The position numbers were made by a program, and so were the translations under genes. This document shows, piece after piece, positions 42,170 to 51,353 of a stretch of 64,000 nucleotides of DNA (positions are counted from its first letter, which is position 1; each line of letters begins with the position of its first letter). Location of the stretch: the NCBI GenBank assembly GCA_963715815.1, contig OY970278.1, positions 1,612,001 to 1,676,000 on the forward strand, read 5' to 3'. Below the pieces are notes generated by a model that saw only the letters and a program-made list of their open reading frames with translations, did no database searches and was not told the origin of the DNA. This DNA comes from JAFAMS01 sp963715815. Lineage in GTDB: Bacteria > Vulcanimicrobiota > Vulcanimicrobiia > Vulcanimicrobiales > Vulcanimicrobiaceae.

Positions 42170-42945
42170 TTGCGCGACGAATCATTCCGTGTCTCGATAT
42201 CAAAGACGGACGCGTCGTTAAAGGCGTGCGGTTCGTCGATTTGATCGATGCCGGCGATCCGGTTGCATTGGCGCGCGCGTACGAAGAGGCGGGCGCCGAC
42301 GAGCTCGTGTTCCTCGATATCACGGCGACCGTCGAAGGACGCCGCGCCACCCGGTCCGTCGTTTCGGCCGTAGCGGCCGAGCTGACAATCCCGTTCGCGG
42401 TCGGCGGCGGCATCAACGGAATCGATGATGCTCGCGACTTGCTGCGCAGCGGTTGCGACAAGATCTCGATGAACAGCGCGGCCGTGCGAAAGCCTGACCT
42501 GATTGAAGCTGCCGCCGCAGAATTCGGGAGTCAGTGTGTCGTCGTCGCGATCGATGCGCGCCGGAAAAACGATTCGTGGGAAGTCGTCGTCGACGGCGGG
42601 CGAACCCCCGTGGGTCGTGATGCGATCGAGTGGGCACGTGAAGCGGCGCGGCGCGGCGCAGGTGAGATTTTGCTGACGAGCATGGATGCAGATGGTACGC
42701 GTACCGGATACGATCTCGCGTTGACGAGCGCCGTGCACGACGCTGTCGACGTCCCCGTTATTGCATCGGGCGGTGCCGGGACCGTGCAAGATTTCATCGA
42801 TGTTTTCGAAAACGCGCATGCTGACGCGGCACTGGCCGCATCGCTATTTCATTACGCGATCCTCGATATCGGCGTGCTCAAGCGTGAGCTAGCGGAACAC
42901 GGGTTGCATGTCCGTCCGCTCGCAGTTGACGGAACCGCAAAATGA
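42166..42945 (+). CDS. hisF: imidazole glycerol phosphate synthase cyclase subunit
   Basis: A 259-residue TIM barrel: IIPCLDIKDGRVVKGVRF with the catalytic Asp, ELVFLDITATVEGR, FAVGGGINGIDDARDLLRSGCDKISMNSAAV, VVVDGGRTPVGRDAIEW, ILLTSMDADGTRTGYD (second catalytic Asp), VIASGGAGTVQDF. Makes IGP and AICAR in histidine synthesis. The GTG overlaps the phosphatase stop (GTGA). The partner hisH is not in this window. Confidence 0.96.
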   Translation: MIARRIIPCLDIKDGRVVKGVRFVDLIDAGDPVALARAYEEAGADELVFLDITATVEGRRATRSVVSAVAAELTIPFAVGGGINGIDDARDLLRSGCDKISMNSAAVRKPDLIEAAAAEFGSQCVVVAIDARRKNDSWEVVVDGGRTPVGRDAIEWAREAARRGAGEILLTSMDADGTRTGYDLALTSAVHDAVDVPVIASGGAGTVQDFIDVFENAHADAALAASLFHYAILDIGVLKRELAEHGLHVRPLAVDGTAK

Positions 42946-43568
42946 CGGTCGAGGACATCAAGTTTGATGACGCGGGACTTGTCCCGGTCAGTATCGTCGA
43001 CGCACACTCGCATCGCATGTTGACCCTCGCTTACGCGAACCGCGAAGCCGTTGAAAAAACGATCGCGACCAAGCAAACACATCTTTGGTCACGATCGCGC
43101 AAGCGGCTGTGGCGTAAGGGTGAAGAGTCCGGACACACGCAAGACGTGGTCGAGATCGTCGCCGACTGCGATGGAGATGCGTTGATGTATCGCGTCATCC
43201 CGCATGGTCCGGCCTGTCACACGGGCGCCGATTCGTGCTTCCACGATCCGGTTTTCGCTGCCGCCGGGCAGGAGAACGCCGGCGCCTTCGTTCGAGCGAT
43301 CGAGCATCTCGAGCGCACCATTGCGTCGCGACGCGGCGCGGATGCATCGCAAAGTTACGTCGCAAAGCTCCTCGAAGGCGGCGTCGATCGCATTGGAAAG
43401 AAGATCGGCGAGGAAGCGACCGAGCTCGTGATCGCCGCGAAAAACAAAGCGCACGACGAAATCGTCTGGGAAGCCGCCGATTTGATTTTTCATACGCTCG
43501 TGCTTCTGGCGGAGGAAGGCGTCACGCTGGACGAGATCGGCAGCGAATTTCAAAGACGAGCGCACTGA
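42942..43568 (+). CDS. hisIE: phosphoribosyl-AMP cyclohydrolase / phosphoribosyl-ATP pyrophosphatase
   Basis: A 208-residue bifunctional histidine enzyme. Residues 1-110 are the cyclohydrolase (LTLAYANREAVEKTI, LWSRSRKRLWRKGEESGHTQDV, DCDGDALMYRVIPHGPACHTG with zinc Cys). Residues 118-208 are the pyrophosphatase (LEGGVDRIGKKIGEEATELVIAAK, EIVWEAADLIFHTLVLLAEEG). ATG overlaps the hisF stop. The 3' end touches recG. Confidence 0.95.
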   Translation: MTVEDIKFDDAGLVPVSIVDAHSHRMLTLAYANREAVEKTIATKQTHLWSRSRKRLWRKGEESGHTQDVVEIVADCDGDALMYRVIPHGPACHTGADSCFHDPVFAAAGQENAGAFVRAIEHLERTIASRRGADASQSYVAKLLEGGVDRIGKKIGEEATELVIAAKNKAHDEIVWEAADLIFHTLVLLAEEGVTLDEIGSEFQRRAH

Positions 43569-45655
43569 AAACTGACTCGCTCGAAGGCCTCGCGGGCGTC
43601 GGTCCTGCGACGGCGCGGGCACTACGCGAGATGGGTTTGGATGCGCCGCGCGATCTGCTCGCGCACATCCCGCGCGATTATAAAGACTGGCGTGAGCCGC
43701 GGCCGCTGGCCGCGATAACCGCGGATGCGCTGCATTCCTCTGAACCGACGGAAGAGATAGCGGTCGCAGAAGTCGTGAGCGTACGCGACGTTCGCGCACG
43801 AATCGCGATTACGAACGTCGAGCTGCGCGACGACAGCGGCTCGCTCCGTGCCGTCTGGTACGGCCGGCGTGGACTTGACGGGAAGATTCGGCCGGGAATG
43901 CGTTTATTCGTCTACGGACGGGTTGCCGCCAAACGCCGTCGCGGCGGAGTGACGATAGAGCTCAACGTCATGCATCATCGCGTGCTCGACGAGGATGCGA
44001 AGTTCAGCGGCGAAGTCGTACCCGTCTATCCCGCAACCAAAGATGTTTCGACGCGAACGATACGCTCGATCATCTCGCGCAATCTTTCGCGGCTGCTCGA
44101 AACGGTTGAGGAGCGCTTGCCCGACGAGATCGTTCGCGCGCACCGGCTCATCACCGCGCGCAAGGCGTGGCATGACATTCACGTTCCGAAAACACCGAGC
44201 GACGTCGGTCCTGCCCGCCGCCGCATCATTTACGAAGAATTTTTCGCGATTGCGCTCGCCGCGGCGTTGGTTCGCGCCGAGCGCAGACGCGAAGGAAAGG
44301 CAATCCCAATCGATGCGACGCCGGAGCTGATGGAACGCTTCGAGGAATCGCTGCCATTCCGTCTGACCGGTGCGCAGCAGAACGTGATTGCACAGATTCT
44401 CGCCGACATGCGCGAGCCGCACGCAATGAACCGACTCTTACAGGGCGATGTCGGATCCGGGAAGACGCTCGTTGCGGCTGCCGCGATCGTCGCGGCGGCG
44501 TCGGCCGGCGTTCAAAGCGCGCTGATGGCGCCGACCGAGATCTTGGCCGCGCAACACGCGCAAAAGCTTGCGCCGCTACTGCTTCCATTTGGCGTGACGG
44601 TCGAAGCCGTTTTCGGCAGCTTGCCGGCCCCAGCCCGGAGGAATGCGAACGACCGCATCGCCAGTGGTGAGGCGTTGCTTGCGATCGGGACGCACGCCCT
44701 CTTGACGGAGAGCGTCGAGTTCAGACGCTTAGGCCTGGTCATCATCGACGAACAACATCGCTTTGGTGTCGAGCACCGCGCCGCACTACGCGCCAAAGGT
44801 GCCGATGCAATCCCGCACACGCTGCACATGACCGCGACGCCGATCCCGCGTACTCTCGCGCAAACACGCTACGCGGATCTCGATCTCTCGGTCATCGACG
44901 AGCTTCCCCCGGGACGCACGCCGATTGCGACCTACGTGATTCGCGAAAGCCGAAAGCCGGTTGCTTACGAGTTCGTGCGCAAAAACGTCGCACGCGGACA
45001 GCAAGCCTACGTCGTCGCGCCGGCGATCGAGGCGTCCGGATACGAGGGCGCACCCCGTGTCGCAGCCCTCGATGAGGCCAAGCGCGTTACTCGGGAAGAC
45101 CTGGCCGGGCTTCGGGTCGACGTGCTGCACGGGCGTATGCCGACCCGCGACAAGGACGCGGCGATGGGGCGTTTCGTCCGGGGCGAGACCGACGTCCTGA
45201 TCGCGACGACGGTCGTCGAGGTCGGCGTCGACATTGCGAATGCCTCGGTTATGGTCGTCCTCGACGCTCACCGCTACGGTTTGGCCCAGCTCCACCAGCT
45301 CCGGGGACGCGTGGGACGCGGGATCGCGCGGTCATTTTGCGTCCTTGTAGCTCCCGACGACGTTGCAGAGACACGGCGTCTTGAAATTCTCACCCAAACC
45401 GAGGACGGGTTTAGGATCGCCGAAGAAGACTTGCGTCTGCGACGGGCCGGGGATATGGCTGGGACCCAACAAGCCGGCGCCGGGAGCGGAACCTTTGGGG
45501 ACCTCGTGCAAGATTTCTCAATGTACCTCGAGGCCAAGCGTGAGGCTGACCGTATCGTCGCCGGGGATCCTGCTTTAGAGCACCCCGATCACCGCGCGTT
45601 GCGTGGTTTGGTCGAGACGATGCCGGCCGCGAGAGCGATGCTGATATCATCGTGA
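43565..45655 (+). CDS. recG: ATP-dependent DNA helicase RecG
   Basis: About 696 residues. The wedge domain begins SLEGLAGVGPATARALREMGLDAPRDLLAHIPRDYKD. The helicase core has Walker A GDVGSGKTLVAA, motif II IIDEQHRFGV, motif III HMTATPIPRTLA, QAYVVAP, motif VI QLRGRVGRG, and the terminal TRG region. It remodels stalled forks and Holliday junctions. No ATG, GTG or TTG lies in frame before the conserved wedge start; CTG 43565 overlaps the hisIE stop (CTGA), mirroring the ATGA couplings around it, so a CTG start is proposed. ATG 43632 would cut the wedge. Confidence 0.93.
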   Translation: MKTDSLEGLAGVGPATARALREMGLDAPRDLLAHIPRDYKDWREPRPLAAITADALHSSEPTEEIAVAEVVSVRDVRARIAITNVELRDDSGSLRAVWYGRRGLDGKIRPGMRLFVYGRVAAKRRRGGVTIELNVMHHRVLDEDAKFSGEVVPVYPATKDVSTRTIRSIISRNLSRLLETVEERLPDEIVRAHRLITARKAWHDIHVPKTPSDVGPARRRIIYEEFFAIALAAALVRAERRREGKAIPIDATPELMERFEESLPFRLTGAQQNVIAQILADMREPHAMNRLLQGDVGSGKTLVAAAAIVAAASAGVQSALMAPTEILAAQHAQKLAPLLLPFGVTVEAVFGSLPAPARRNANDRIASGEALLAIGTHALLTESVEFRRLGLVIIDEQHRFGVEHRAALRAKGADAIPHTLHMTATPIPRTLAQTRYADLDLSVIDELPPGRTPIATYVIRESRKPVAYEFVRKNVARGQQAYVVAPAIEASGYEGAPRVAALDEAKRVTREDLAGLRVDVLHGRMPTRDKDAAMGRFVRGETDVLIATTVVEVGVDIANASVMVVLDAHRYGLAQLHQLRGRVGRGIARSFCVLVAPDDVAETRRLEILTQTEDGFRIAEEDLRLRRAGDMAGTQQAGAGSGTFGDLVQDFSMYLEAKREADRIVAGDPALEHPDHRALRGLVETMPAARAMLISS

Positions 45656-46371
45656 GAATCGCGATCGGGTTCGATCTCGATCATACGCTGGCGATCGACA
45701 ACAAGCTCGAACGCACGGCGCTGATCGATCTCGCGAAAGAACTTGGCGTCGTCATCGGTGCGAACGATATCGCACGTCTCGCGCAAATCGATACGCTGTT
45801 GCAAGAGATGCGTTCGGGACGCCTCGATCTCGATCACATGATCGCGGGGTTCGTACACTCTATTCGGAAAGATCGCAAAAAGGGCGTTGGCGAGCGCTTT
45901 CGTGAGATATGTCTCGCGCTGGTTCCGCATCACGTCGTCGCGTTGCCCGGCGTCAACGAGCTTTTCGCTGGTTTGGATTCGCGCGGCGTGCCGCATGCGA
46001 TTCTTACGAACGGTTGGAGCCCGCTCCAAGAAAAGAAAGCGGAAGCGATTCACTACACCGGAGCGGTGCTGGTCAGCGATGCGATCGGATTCGCCAAGCC
46101 CGCGTCCGAAGCGTTCGCACTGCTTGCCGATACGTTCCCGACCGATGCGTGCATCTGGTACGTCGGCGACAATCCGGCAAGCGACGTGCGGGGAAGCATC
46201 GATTGCGGCTTTCAAGGGATCTGGTATCACGAGCATTCGGGCGTATCGTATCCGAGTCATATTCCGGCGCCGTCGGCAGTGATCGATCAACCGCTCGATC
46301 TGCTGGAACTGGTCGACGCAGCCGACGAGCAGGGCATGCCAGGTCGCCTGGAGGCGATGCCGAAGACATAA
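45652..46371 (+). CDS. HAD-superfamily hydrolase
   Basis: A 239-residue phosphatase: nucleophile motif GFDLDHTLAIDN at the N-terminus, motif II ILTNGWS, motif III Lys in DAIGFAKPASEAF, motif IV WYVGDNPASDVRG. The cap is helical (C1), as in phosphoglycolate- or pyrophosphatase-like members. The substrate cannot be named. GTG overlaps the recG stop. Confidence 0.85.
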   Translation: MRIAIGFDLDHTLAIDNKLERTALIDLAKELGVVIGANDIARLAQIDTLLQEMRSGRLDLDHMIAGFVHSIRKDRKKGVGERFREICLALVPHHVVALPGVNELFAGLDSRGVPHAILTNGWSPLQEKKAEAIHYTGAVLVSDAIGFAKPASEAFALLADTFPTDACIWYVGDNPASDVRGSIDCGFQGIWYHEHSGVSYPSHIPAPSAVIDQPLDLLELVDAADEQGMPGRLEAMPKT

Positions 46372-46410
46372 ACCCGAAATGTTGGTGCGCAGCCGCTCCG
46401 TTTGGAGTGA

Positions 46411-46962
46411 GTGCTCTTGCGACTAACCGGAGGAACATTACGCAGCCGCCGGTTGCCTAACGTCCCCAAACGCGGCGTCCGCCCGACGCCTGCGCGAGTA
46501 AAGGAGTCGCTGTTCGCGATTCTCTCGACGCGTTCGGATGATGCGGTCGTTCTCGACCTTTTCGCAGGAAGCGGAGCGCTTGGCTTCGAGGCGCTCTCAC
46601 GCGGAGCGACCTTTGTGACGTTCGTCGAATCGAATCCCGGCGTCGCCGATCTCTTGCGCGAAGCGGCCGGCGATCTCGACGTGGTAAAGCAAGTCGAAAT
46701 TCTCACCATGCGCGCCGAGCGCGCGGTCACGCGTCTCGAGCGCAAATACGATCTCGTCTTCGCCGACCCGCCCTACGAGATGGGTTTCCCGGCCCAGCCG
46801 CTCGGAACGCTGCGAACGCGCGGCTTACTTTCAGAGGACGCGATCGTTGTTTTCGAACACAGCGGGCACTCTTCGCCCGAAACGCCCGGCTTTGAGGTCA
46901 CGCGCGAGGAGCGTTACGGTGATGTCGTCGTCGCGTTTTTGAAAGCGCAGGTCGATTCGTGA
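46411..46962 (+). CDS. rsmD: 16S rRNA (guanine-N2)-methyltransferase RsmD
   Basis: A 183-residue SAM methyltransferase: GGTLRSRRLPNVPKRGVRPTPARVKESLFAIL is the family start, with SAM motif VLDLFAGSGALGFEALSRGA and catalytic DPPYEMG. Modifies G966 in the 30S head. GTG 46411 with GGAG upstream, TTG 46417 possible. Paired with coaD, as in many bacteria. Confidence 0.94.
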   Translation: MLLRLTGGTLRSRRLPNVPKRGVRPTPARVKESLFAILSTRSDDAVVLDLFAGSGALGFEALSRGATFVTFVESNPGVADLLREAAGDLDVVKQVEILTMRAERAVTRLERKYDLVFADPPYEMGFPAQPLGTLRTRGLLSEDAIVVFEHSGHSSPETPGFEVTREERYGDVVVAFLKAQVDS

Positions 46963-47456
46963 CCGGCGGCTCGCACGCGGTCTATCCTGGCTCCTTCGAT
47001 CCGCTTACCAACGGGCACCTCAACGTGATTCGCCGTTCGGCAGCGGTCTTTGGTCGCCTGACCGTCGCGGTAGTCGTCAACCCGCAGAAACGCGAGCCGC
47101 TCTTCACGCTGGAAGAGCGTCAGGCAATGATCCGCGAGTGCGCAGCGTCGATGCCGAATATTGAAGTCATGGATTTTCGCGGGCTGCTCGCCGACTTCGT
47201 GAAGGAAATCGGTGCGGACGTGATCGTCAAGGGACTGCGCGTCGTCTCTGATTTCGAATCCGAGCTTTCGACGGCCCTGATGAATCGCTCGCTTTCAGGC
47301 GTCGACACAATGTTCTTGATGTCGGATGCGAAATACAGTTTCGTATCGTCAAGCTTGATCAAAGAAGTGTTCTTTCTCGGCGGCGACGTGAGTGGGTACG
47401 TTCCCGAACCCGTCTTGCGCACGATGAATGCGCGAAGAAACAGTCTAAACCGCTAA
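46959..47456 (+). CDS. coaD: phosphopantetheine adenylyltransferase
   Basis: A 165-residue PPAT: AVYPGSFDPLTNGHLNVIRRSA (T/HxGH motif), VVNPQKREPLFTLEERQAM, VKGLRVVSDFESELSTALMNRSL, and YSFVSSSLIKEVFFLGGDVSGYVPEPV. Transfers AMP to phosphopantetheine in CoA synthesis. GTG overlaps the rsmD stop (GTGA). Confidence 0.97.
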   Translation: MTGGSHAVYPGSFDPLTNGHLNVIRRSAAVFGRLTVAVVVNPQKREPLFTLEERQAMIRECAASMPNIEVMDFRGLLADFVKEIGADVIVKGLRVVSDFESELSTALMNRSLSGVDTMFLMSDAKYSFVSSSLIKEVFFLGGDVSGYVPEPVLRTMNARRNSLNR

Positions 47457-47465
47457 GGAGGCAGG

Positions 47466-48038
47466 ATGTCCATATATCGTGTGATCGATCGACTCGAGGT
47501 TTACGTTCGGGAAGGCACCATGCTCCCGTTCCGGCGGCGTATTCTGAGCGAGGAACGCATTCTCGAGCTGATCGAGAAGATGCGTTCGACGCTACCCGAG
47601 GAGGTCGGTCGCGCGAAATTGATCGCGAAAGACAAAGACCGGATGCTGCGCGAAGCGCAGGAACGCGCGCAAGAGATCGTTAGTGAAGCCAGCGAGCATC
47701 ACGCGCAGATGGTCGACAGCCACGAGATCGTAACGCAGGCCCGGGCTACGGCTGAGTCCGTTCTTCGCGACGCCGAGGAGCGAGCGAAGAAGATCCGCGA
47801 AGGCGCGGATCAATACGCGGCGACGATTCTCGGCGATTTGCAAAACCGCTTGTCGGTCGCGCTGGCATCGGTCCGCAAAGGTCAAGACGCCCTCGGTGCG
47901 CGAGCCGTCACGCAATCCGAATCGATCACGGAAGCCGCTGCTCAGAGCAAACGTGCCGCATTCGATGCGCAAGCACCTGAAGCGATCGAGCGGACCCACC
48001 TCATGGTGGAAACCGCCGAGCTCGAAGAGATTACGTAG
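47466..48038 (+). CDS. DivIVA-like coiled-coil protein of unknown function
   Basis: A 190-residue soluble protein with AGGAGG before the ATG. Residues 1-55 (YRVIDRLEVYVREGTMLPFRRRILSEERILELIEKMRSTLPEEV) look like a folded head. Residues 56-150 are a continuous coiled coil rich in Ala, Arg and Glu, and the tail is acidic. Similar proteins follow coaD in other genomes and are loosely called DivIVA-like or ATP-synthase-B-like. A structural role at the division site is possible but unproven. Confidence 0.75.
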   Translation: MSIYRVIDRLEVYVREGTMLPFRRRILSEERILELIEKMRSTLPEEVGRAKLIAKDKDRMLREAQERAQEIVSEASEHHAQMVDSHEIVTQARATAESVLRDAEERAKKIREGADQYAATILGDLQNRLSVALASVRKGQDALGARAVTQSESITEAAAQSKRAAFDAQAPEAIERTHLMVETAELEEIT

Positions 48039-48040
48039 CG

Positions 48041-48985
48041 CTAGACGGGTGGCGCTTGGACGTTGTGCGCGAAGGCCGAGAGCCGATCTCGGTCGAGCGC
48101 GCGCACGCGCCCACGATCCAGCTCGACGGCTTTAGAGTTCTTTAAACGAAGCAATGCGCGCGCGGCCATGTCGCGCACCGTTCCGGCTGCGGCGGCGATC
48201 TGTGCCTGAGAGAGATTTTCGACGCCCGGTAAGCCGCTCGCCATCCCGGCGGTGTTCGGGGCGTAGGATAGCAAGAATTTCGCGACGCGCTGCAGCACGT
48301 GCGCGAATGCCAGATCGGCGATCGTGTCGATCGAGCGTCGCCGCGCTTGCGAGGCTGCCGCTAAGAATCCGAGCGCAAGCTCGTTGTCGGTGCGCACGGC
48401 GCTTTGCACGGCCTCGCTTGGTACCAGCACGAGCGTCGCGTCCGTGAGGGCTTCGGTACGCGTCGTTGCTCCGCCGCCGTCAAACACGCCCGTCTCGTTG
48501 AGCGGATCGAAAACGAGCCGTTCGCCGAGGGCTTGTGTTTTGCCGTCGGCCGAGAGCAGCGTGAGAACGATCTTACCCTCGCGGACGAAGCCGAGATACG
48601 GCCACTTCTCGCCTTCGTCGAACACCGTCTCGCCGTGCTTGTAGCGCCGCTCGGTCGCGACTGCGGCGAGCTGGCGAATCGTGTCGGCTTTCGCAGCGCC
48701 GAACGGTGGGCAATGCGAGAGGAACGTCTCGACGTCGGCGCGTTCGTCGATGCGCTCCAGACGCACCGTCCAATGACCGGAACCAAGGTTGCGCGCGTCC
48801 CATGCAAATTTACCGGGACGGTACTGCGCGAATTCGTTGCGAAGCGCGCGCGGATCGGTCTCTTCGGATAGCTCGAGAACTCCCCCGATCGGAAGCCGGT
48901 CGAACGCTTCGAGAATATACGAGCTGCGTTGGGCCGTTGGAATCGAGCGCGCGTCGAGCGTGACGGTTGCCGGTTTCGTCATCAC
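48041..48985 (-). CDS. Crp/Fnr-family regulator with N-terminal DUF2249 domain
   Basis: A 314-residue regulator with an unusual layout. Residues 7-76 match DUF2249 (VTLDARSIPTAQRSSYILEAFDRLPIGGVLELSEETDPRALRNEFAQYRPGKFAWDARNLGSGHWTVRLER). Residues 88-205 are a cyclic-nucleotide-binding-like beta roll (RRYKHGETVFDEGEKWPYLGFVREGKIVLT), without a clear cAMP-binding RxS. Residues 215-300 are a Crp helix-turn-helix (LPGVENLSQAQIAAAAGTVRDMAARALLRLK). There is no Fnr-type Cys cluster. DUF2249 proteins accompany nitrogen-oxide and hemerythrin genes, hinting at redox or NO sensing, but this is inference. Confidence 0.85.
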   Translation of the reverse strand: MMTKPATVTLDARSIPTAQRSSYILEAFDRLPIGGVLELSEETDPRALRNEFAQYRPGKFAWDARNLGSGHWTVRLERIDERADVETFLSHCPPFGAAKADTIRQLAAVATERRYKHGETVFDEGEKWPYLGFVREGKIVLTLLSADGKTQALGERLVFDPLNETGVFDGGGATTRTEALTDATLVLVPSEAVQSAVRTDNELALGFLAAASQARRRSIDTIADLAFAHVLQRVAKFLLSYAPNTAGMASGLPGVENLSQAQIAAAAGTVRDMAARALLRLKNSKAVELDRGRVRALDRDRLSAFAHNVQAPPV

Positions 48986-49032
48986 GCTTGCTCTGCGCCG
49001 GAAACTCCCGGTCCTCCTCGAAGCCCGCTACA

Positions 49033-49542
49033 GTGAACCGCCGTTTCGCTCGGATCGCGGACATCGCTGCGATCGTGCTGATCGCGCTGGCCGCCTGGAA
49101 ATTCCTGATCGCACCACGCTTTTTCGCCCCTGCGTTCGTTCCGGTCCCGGTCCCGCCGCTCACCCTGGCGCTCGAGGACGGCGGCAGCTTCAACCTGGCG
49201 AAGGCCCGCGGGCAGGTCGTCTTTCTTGACTTTTGGGCCTCATGGTGCGAGCCGTGCAAAATGTCGATCCCACTGATCGAGGAATACAAGACAACGCATC
49301 CCCAGGCACTTGTCTATAGCGTCGACGCCGGAGAAGCAGAATCAATCGCGGCGCACTTCGCTCGCAGCATGAAGATGCGCCGTGTTGCGTTCGATCCGAA
49401 CATGAAAGCTGCCGACGCTTTCGGCGTCGCAGTATTCCCGACGATGATCGTCATCGGCCGGGACGGCAAAGAGCATGCGAAATGGATCGGTTTCAACCCG
49501 TTGATCGAGCACGAGATGGCGCGTGCCGCGAACGCGTTCTAG
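49033..49542 (+). CDS. TlpA/ResA-like thiol-disulfide protein
   Basis: About 169 residues with an N-terminal membrane anchor (IADIAAIVLIALAAWKFLIAP) and an exported thioredoxin fold. The active site is FWASWCEPCKMSIPLIEEY, with the cis-Pro in AVFPTMIVIG. It probably reduces disulfides in exported proteins or cytochrome c assembly. GTG 49033 is preferred since the anchor follows directly; the frame is open to 48967. The 3' end overlaps the quinone oxidoreductase stop. Confidence 0.87.
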   Translation: MNRRFARIADIAAIVLIALAAWKFLIAPRFFAPAFVPVPVPPLTLALEDGGSFNLAKARGQVVFLDFWASWCEPCKMSIPLIEEYKTTHPQALVYSVDAGEAESIAAHFARSMKMRRVAFDPNMKAADAFGVAVFPTMIVIGRDGKEHAKWIGFNPLIEHEMARAANAF

Positions 49543-50519
49543 ACGCGGACGATGATCTTGCCGAACGTCTTGTCCGATTCCATCAAACGGTGCGCCTCGG
49601 CGATTTGATCGAAGGCGAAGACGGTGTCGACGACCGGTCGAAGCTTTCCACTTTCAAATTGCGGGATGACGAGCCGCTCGAAGCGTCGCGCGAGCGCGAT
49701 TTTTTCTTCGATCGGACGCGCGCGTAGCATCGTTCCGATCCAGGCGACACGTTTGCGATGAAAGAGACCGATATCGATCTCGCTCTTAGCGCCAGCCAGC
49801 GTTCCAATTTGGACGATGCGCCCACCGATCCGAATTGCGGAGATGTTGCGCGCATACGTCGCGGGACCGATGAAATCCAAGATCACGTCTACGCCGGCGC
49901 CGTTCGTCCTAGAGCGCGCCAGCTGATCCCATTCATCGTCGAGCAGCGTTCCCTCGGTCATTCCGCATTCACGCGCGCGTTCGAGCTTCTCGCGCGTTCG
50001 CGACGTTCCGATTGCAATGCCGCCGGCCGCGGCGACCAATTGTGCGGCTGCGGTTCCGACGCCGCTGCCGACGGCGTGTATCACGACCGATCCGCCGGGG
50101 GCAAAACCGCCCTGTTCGAGGGCGTCCCATGCCGTCATATATGCTTCGGGGATCGCGGCGACCGATTCGAACGGCATGCCTTCGGGCGAGCGCACCGTCG
50201 CGCGTTCGTGCACGACGAGCAGCTCGGCGTATGCGCCGGCGCCTGTTATTCCGCAAACGCGGTCGCCGACTTTGCGTTCGTGCGCCCGCGGCCCGAGCGC
50301 TTCAATCTCTCCCGCGTATTCGAGTCCCGGGATGCGCGGATCGATTGCGTCCGGCGGGGCCGGATAGAGGCCGCGCCGTTGCAATACATCTGCACGGTTA
50401 ATGCCGAACGCACGGATCCGGACGCGAACTTCCTCGCCATGCGGCTCGGTTACAGCGACGCCGTCGGAAACGCGAAGAATGTCGGCGTCACCTTTTGTAT
50501 CGAGGACCACTGCACGCAT
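49539..50519 (-). CDS. NAD(P)H:quinone oxidoreductase (zinc-less MDR family)
   Basis: A 326-residue medium-chain reductase: RIRAFGINRADVLQRRGLYP, IPGLEYAGEIEALG, VGDRVCGITGAGAYAELL, and cofactor segment VVIHAVGSGVGTAAAQLVAAAGGIAIGTSRT. It ends with FAFDQIAEAHRLMESDKTFGKIIVRV. Resembles PIG3/Qor; the zinc ligands are missing. It is 5 bp downstream of the enoyl-CoA hydratase gene and likely co-transcribed. Confidence 0.9.
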   Translation of the reverse strand: MRAVVLDTKGDADILRVSDGVAVTEPHGEEVRVRIRAFGINRADVLQRRGLYPAPPDAIDPRIPGLEYAGEIEALGPRAHERKVGDRVCGITGAGAYAELLVVHERATVRSPEGMPFESVAAIPEAYMTAWDALEQGGFAPGGSVVIHAVGSGVGTAAAQLVAAAGGIAIGTSRTREKLERARECGMTEGTLLDDEWDQLARSRTNGAGVDVILDFIGPATYARNISAIRIGGRIVQIGTLAGAKSEIDIGLFHRKRVAWIGTMLRARPIEEKIALARRFERLVIPQFESGKLRPVVDTVFAFDQIAEAHRLMESDKTFGKIIVRV

Positions 50520-50524
50520 CGCTC

Positions 50525-51328
50525 TTAACGTCCCGTAAATGCAGGCTTACGCTTTTCTAGAAACGCGCTCGTGCCTTCGGCAAAATCGTGCGTCGCCGTC
50601 ATCGCCCCGAAGTGCAGCGCTTCGATCTCAATGCCTTCGGCCAGCGGAGTCACGGCTCCGGAGACGATCGCACGTTTTGCGCCCTGGACCGCAAGCGGCG
50701 CCTTCGTTGCAATGATGCCGCCGATGCGTCGAGCTTCATCGAGCAAGCCTGCTAGCGGAACGACTTTTTGCACGAGTCCGATCCGTAATGCCTCGCTCGC
50801 ATCGATCATCTCGGCGCTCGTACACAGGTACATCGCAGCACCGAGTCCGCAGAGCCGCGTCAGGCGTTGCGTTCCGCCGTAGCCGGGGACGAGCCCGAGA
50901 TTCACCTCGGGCTGACCGAAGCGTGCGTTCTCGCTTGCGATTCGGAAGTCGCACGCGAGCGCAAGCTCGCAGCCGCCGCCAAGCGCGAATCCGTTGACCG
51001 CCGCAATGACGGGGATGCGCATCTCCGCGATCCCCGAGAAGATCGCTTGACCTTGTCGCGCGAACGCTGCGCCGTCGACGGCGCCGTCGATCGTTTTGAA
51101 TTCTGCAATGTCGGCGCCGGCTGCAAACGCCTTCTCCCCCGAGCCCGTAATGATGGCGGCGCGAACGCTGCGATCGTTCTCGATCGCCGTCAGCGCATCG
51201 GAGAGCTCGCCGAGGAGCGCGGACGAAAGTGCGTTGAGAACGCTGGGCCGATTGAGGGTGATGACGGCGACGCCTGCGGCCGTTTCGAGATTGATCGTTT
51301 GATACACGGGGTCGGGGTTGCGCCGCAT
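50525..51328 (-). CDS. enoyl-CoA hydratase/isomerase
   Basis: A 267-residue crotonase-fold protein: VAVITLNRPSVLNALS, AFAAGADIAEFKTI (oxyanion loop), AAVNGFALGGGCELALACDFRIASENARFGQPEVNLGLVPGYGGTQRL with both catalytic Glu positions (E in GGCELALACD region and QPEVNLGL). Hydrates trans-2-enoyl-CoA in fatty-acid or butyrate-type metabolism. ATG 51328; the conserved part begins near VYQTINLE. Divergent from phoU. Confidence 0.92.
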   Translation of the reverse strand: MRRNPDPVYQTINLETAAGVAVITLNRPSVLNALSSALLGELSDALTAIENDRSVRAAIITGSGEKAFAAGADIAEFKTIDGAVDGAAFARQGQAIFSGIAEMRIPVIAAVNGFALGGGCELALACDFRIASENARFGQPEVNLGLVPGYGGTQRLTRLCGLGAAMYLCTSAEMIDASEALRIGLVQKVVPLAGLLDEARRIGGIIATKAPLAVQGAKRAIVSGAVTPLAEGIEIEALHFGAMTATHDFAEGTSAFLEKRKPAFTGR

Positions 51329-51353
51329 GGATGCAGTGCCCTTCCCGGAGTGC

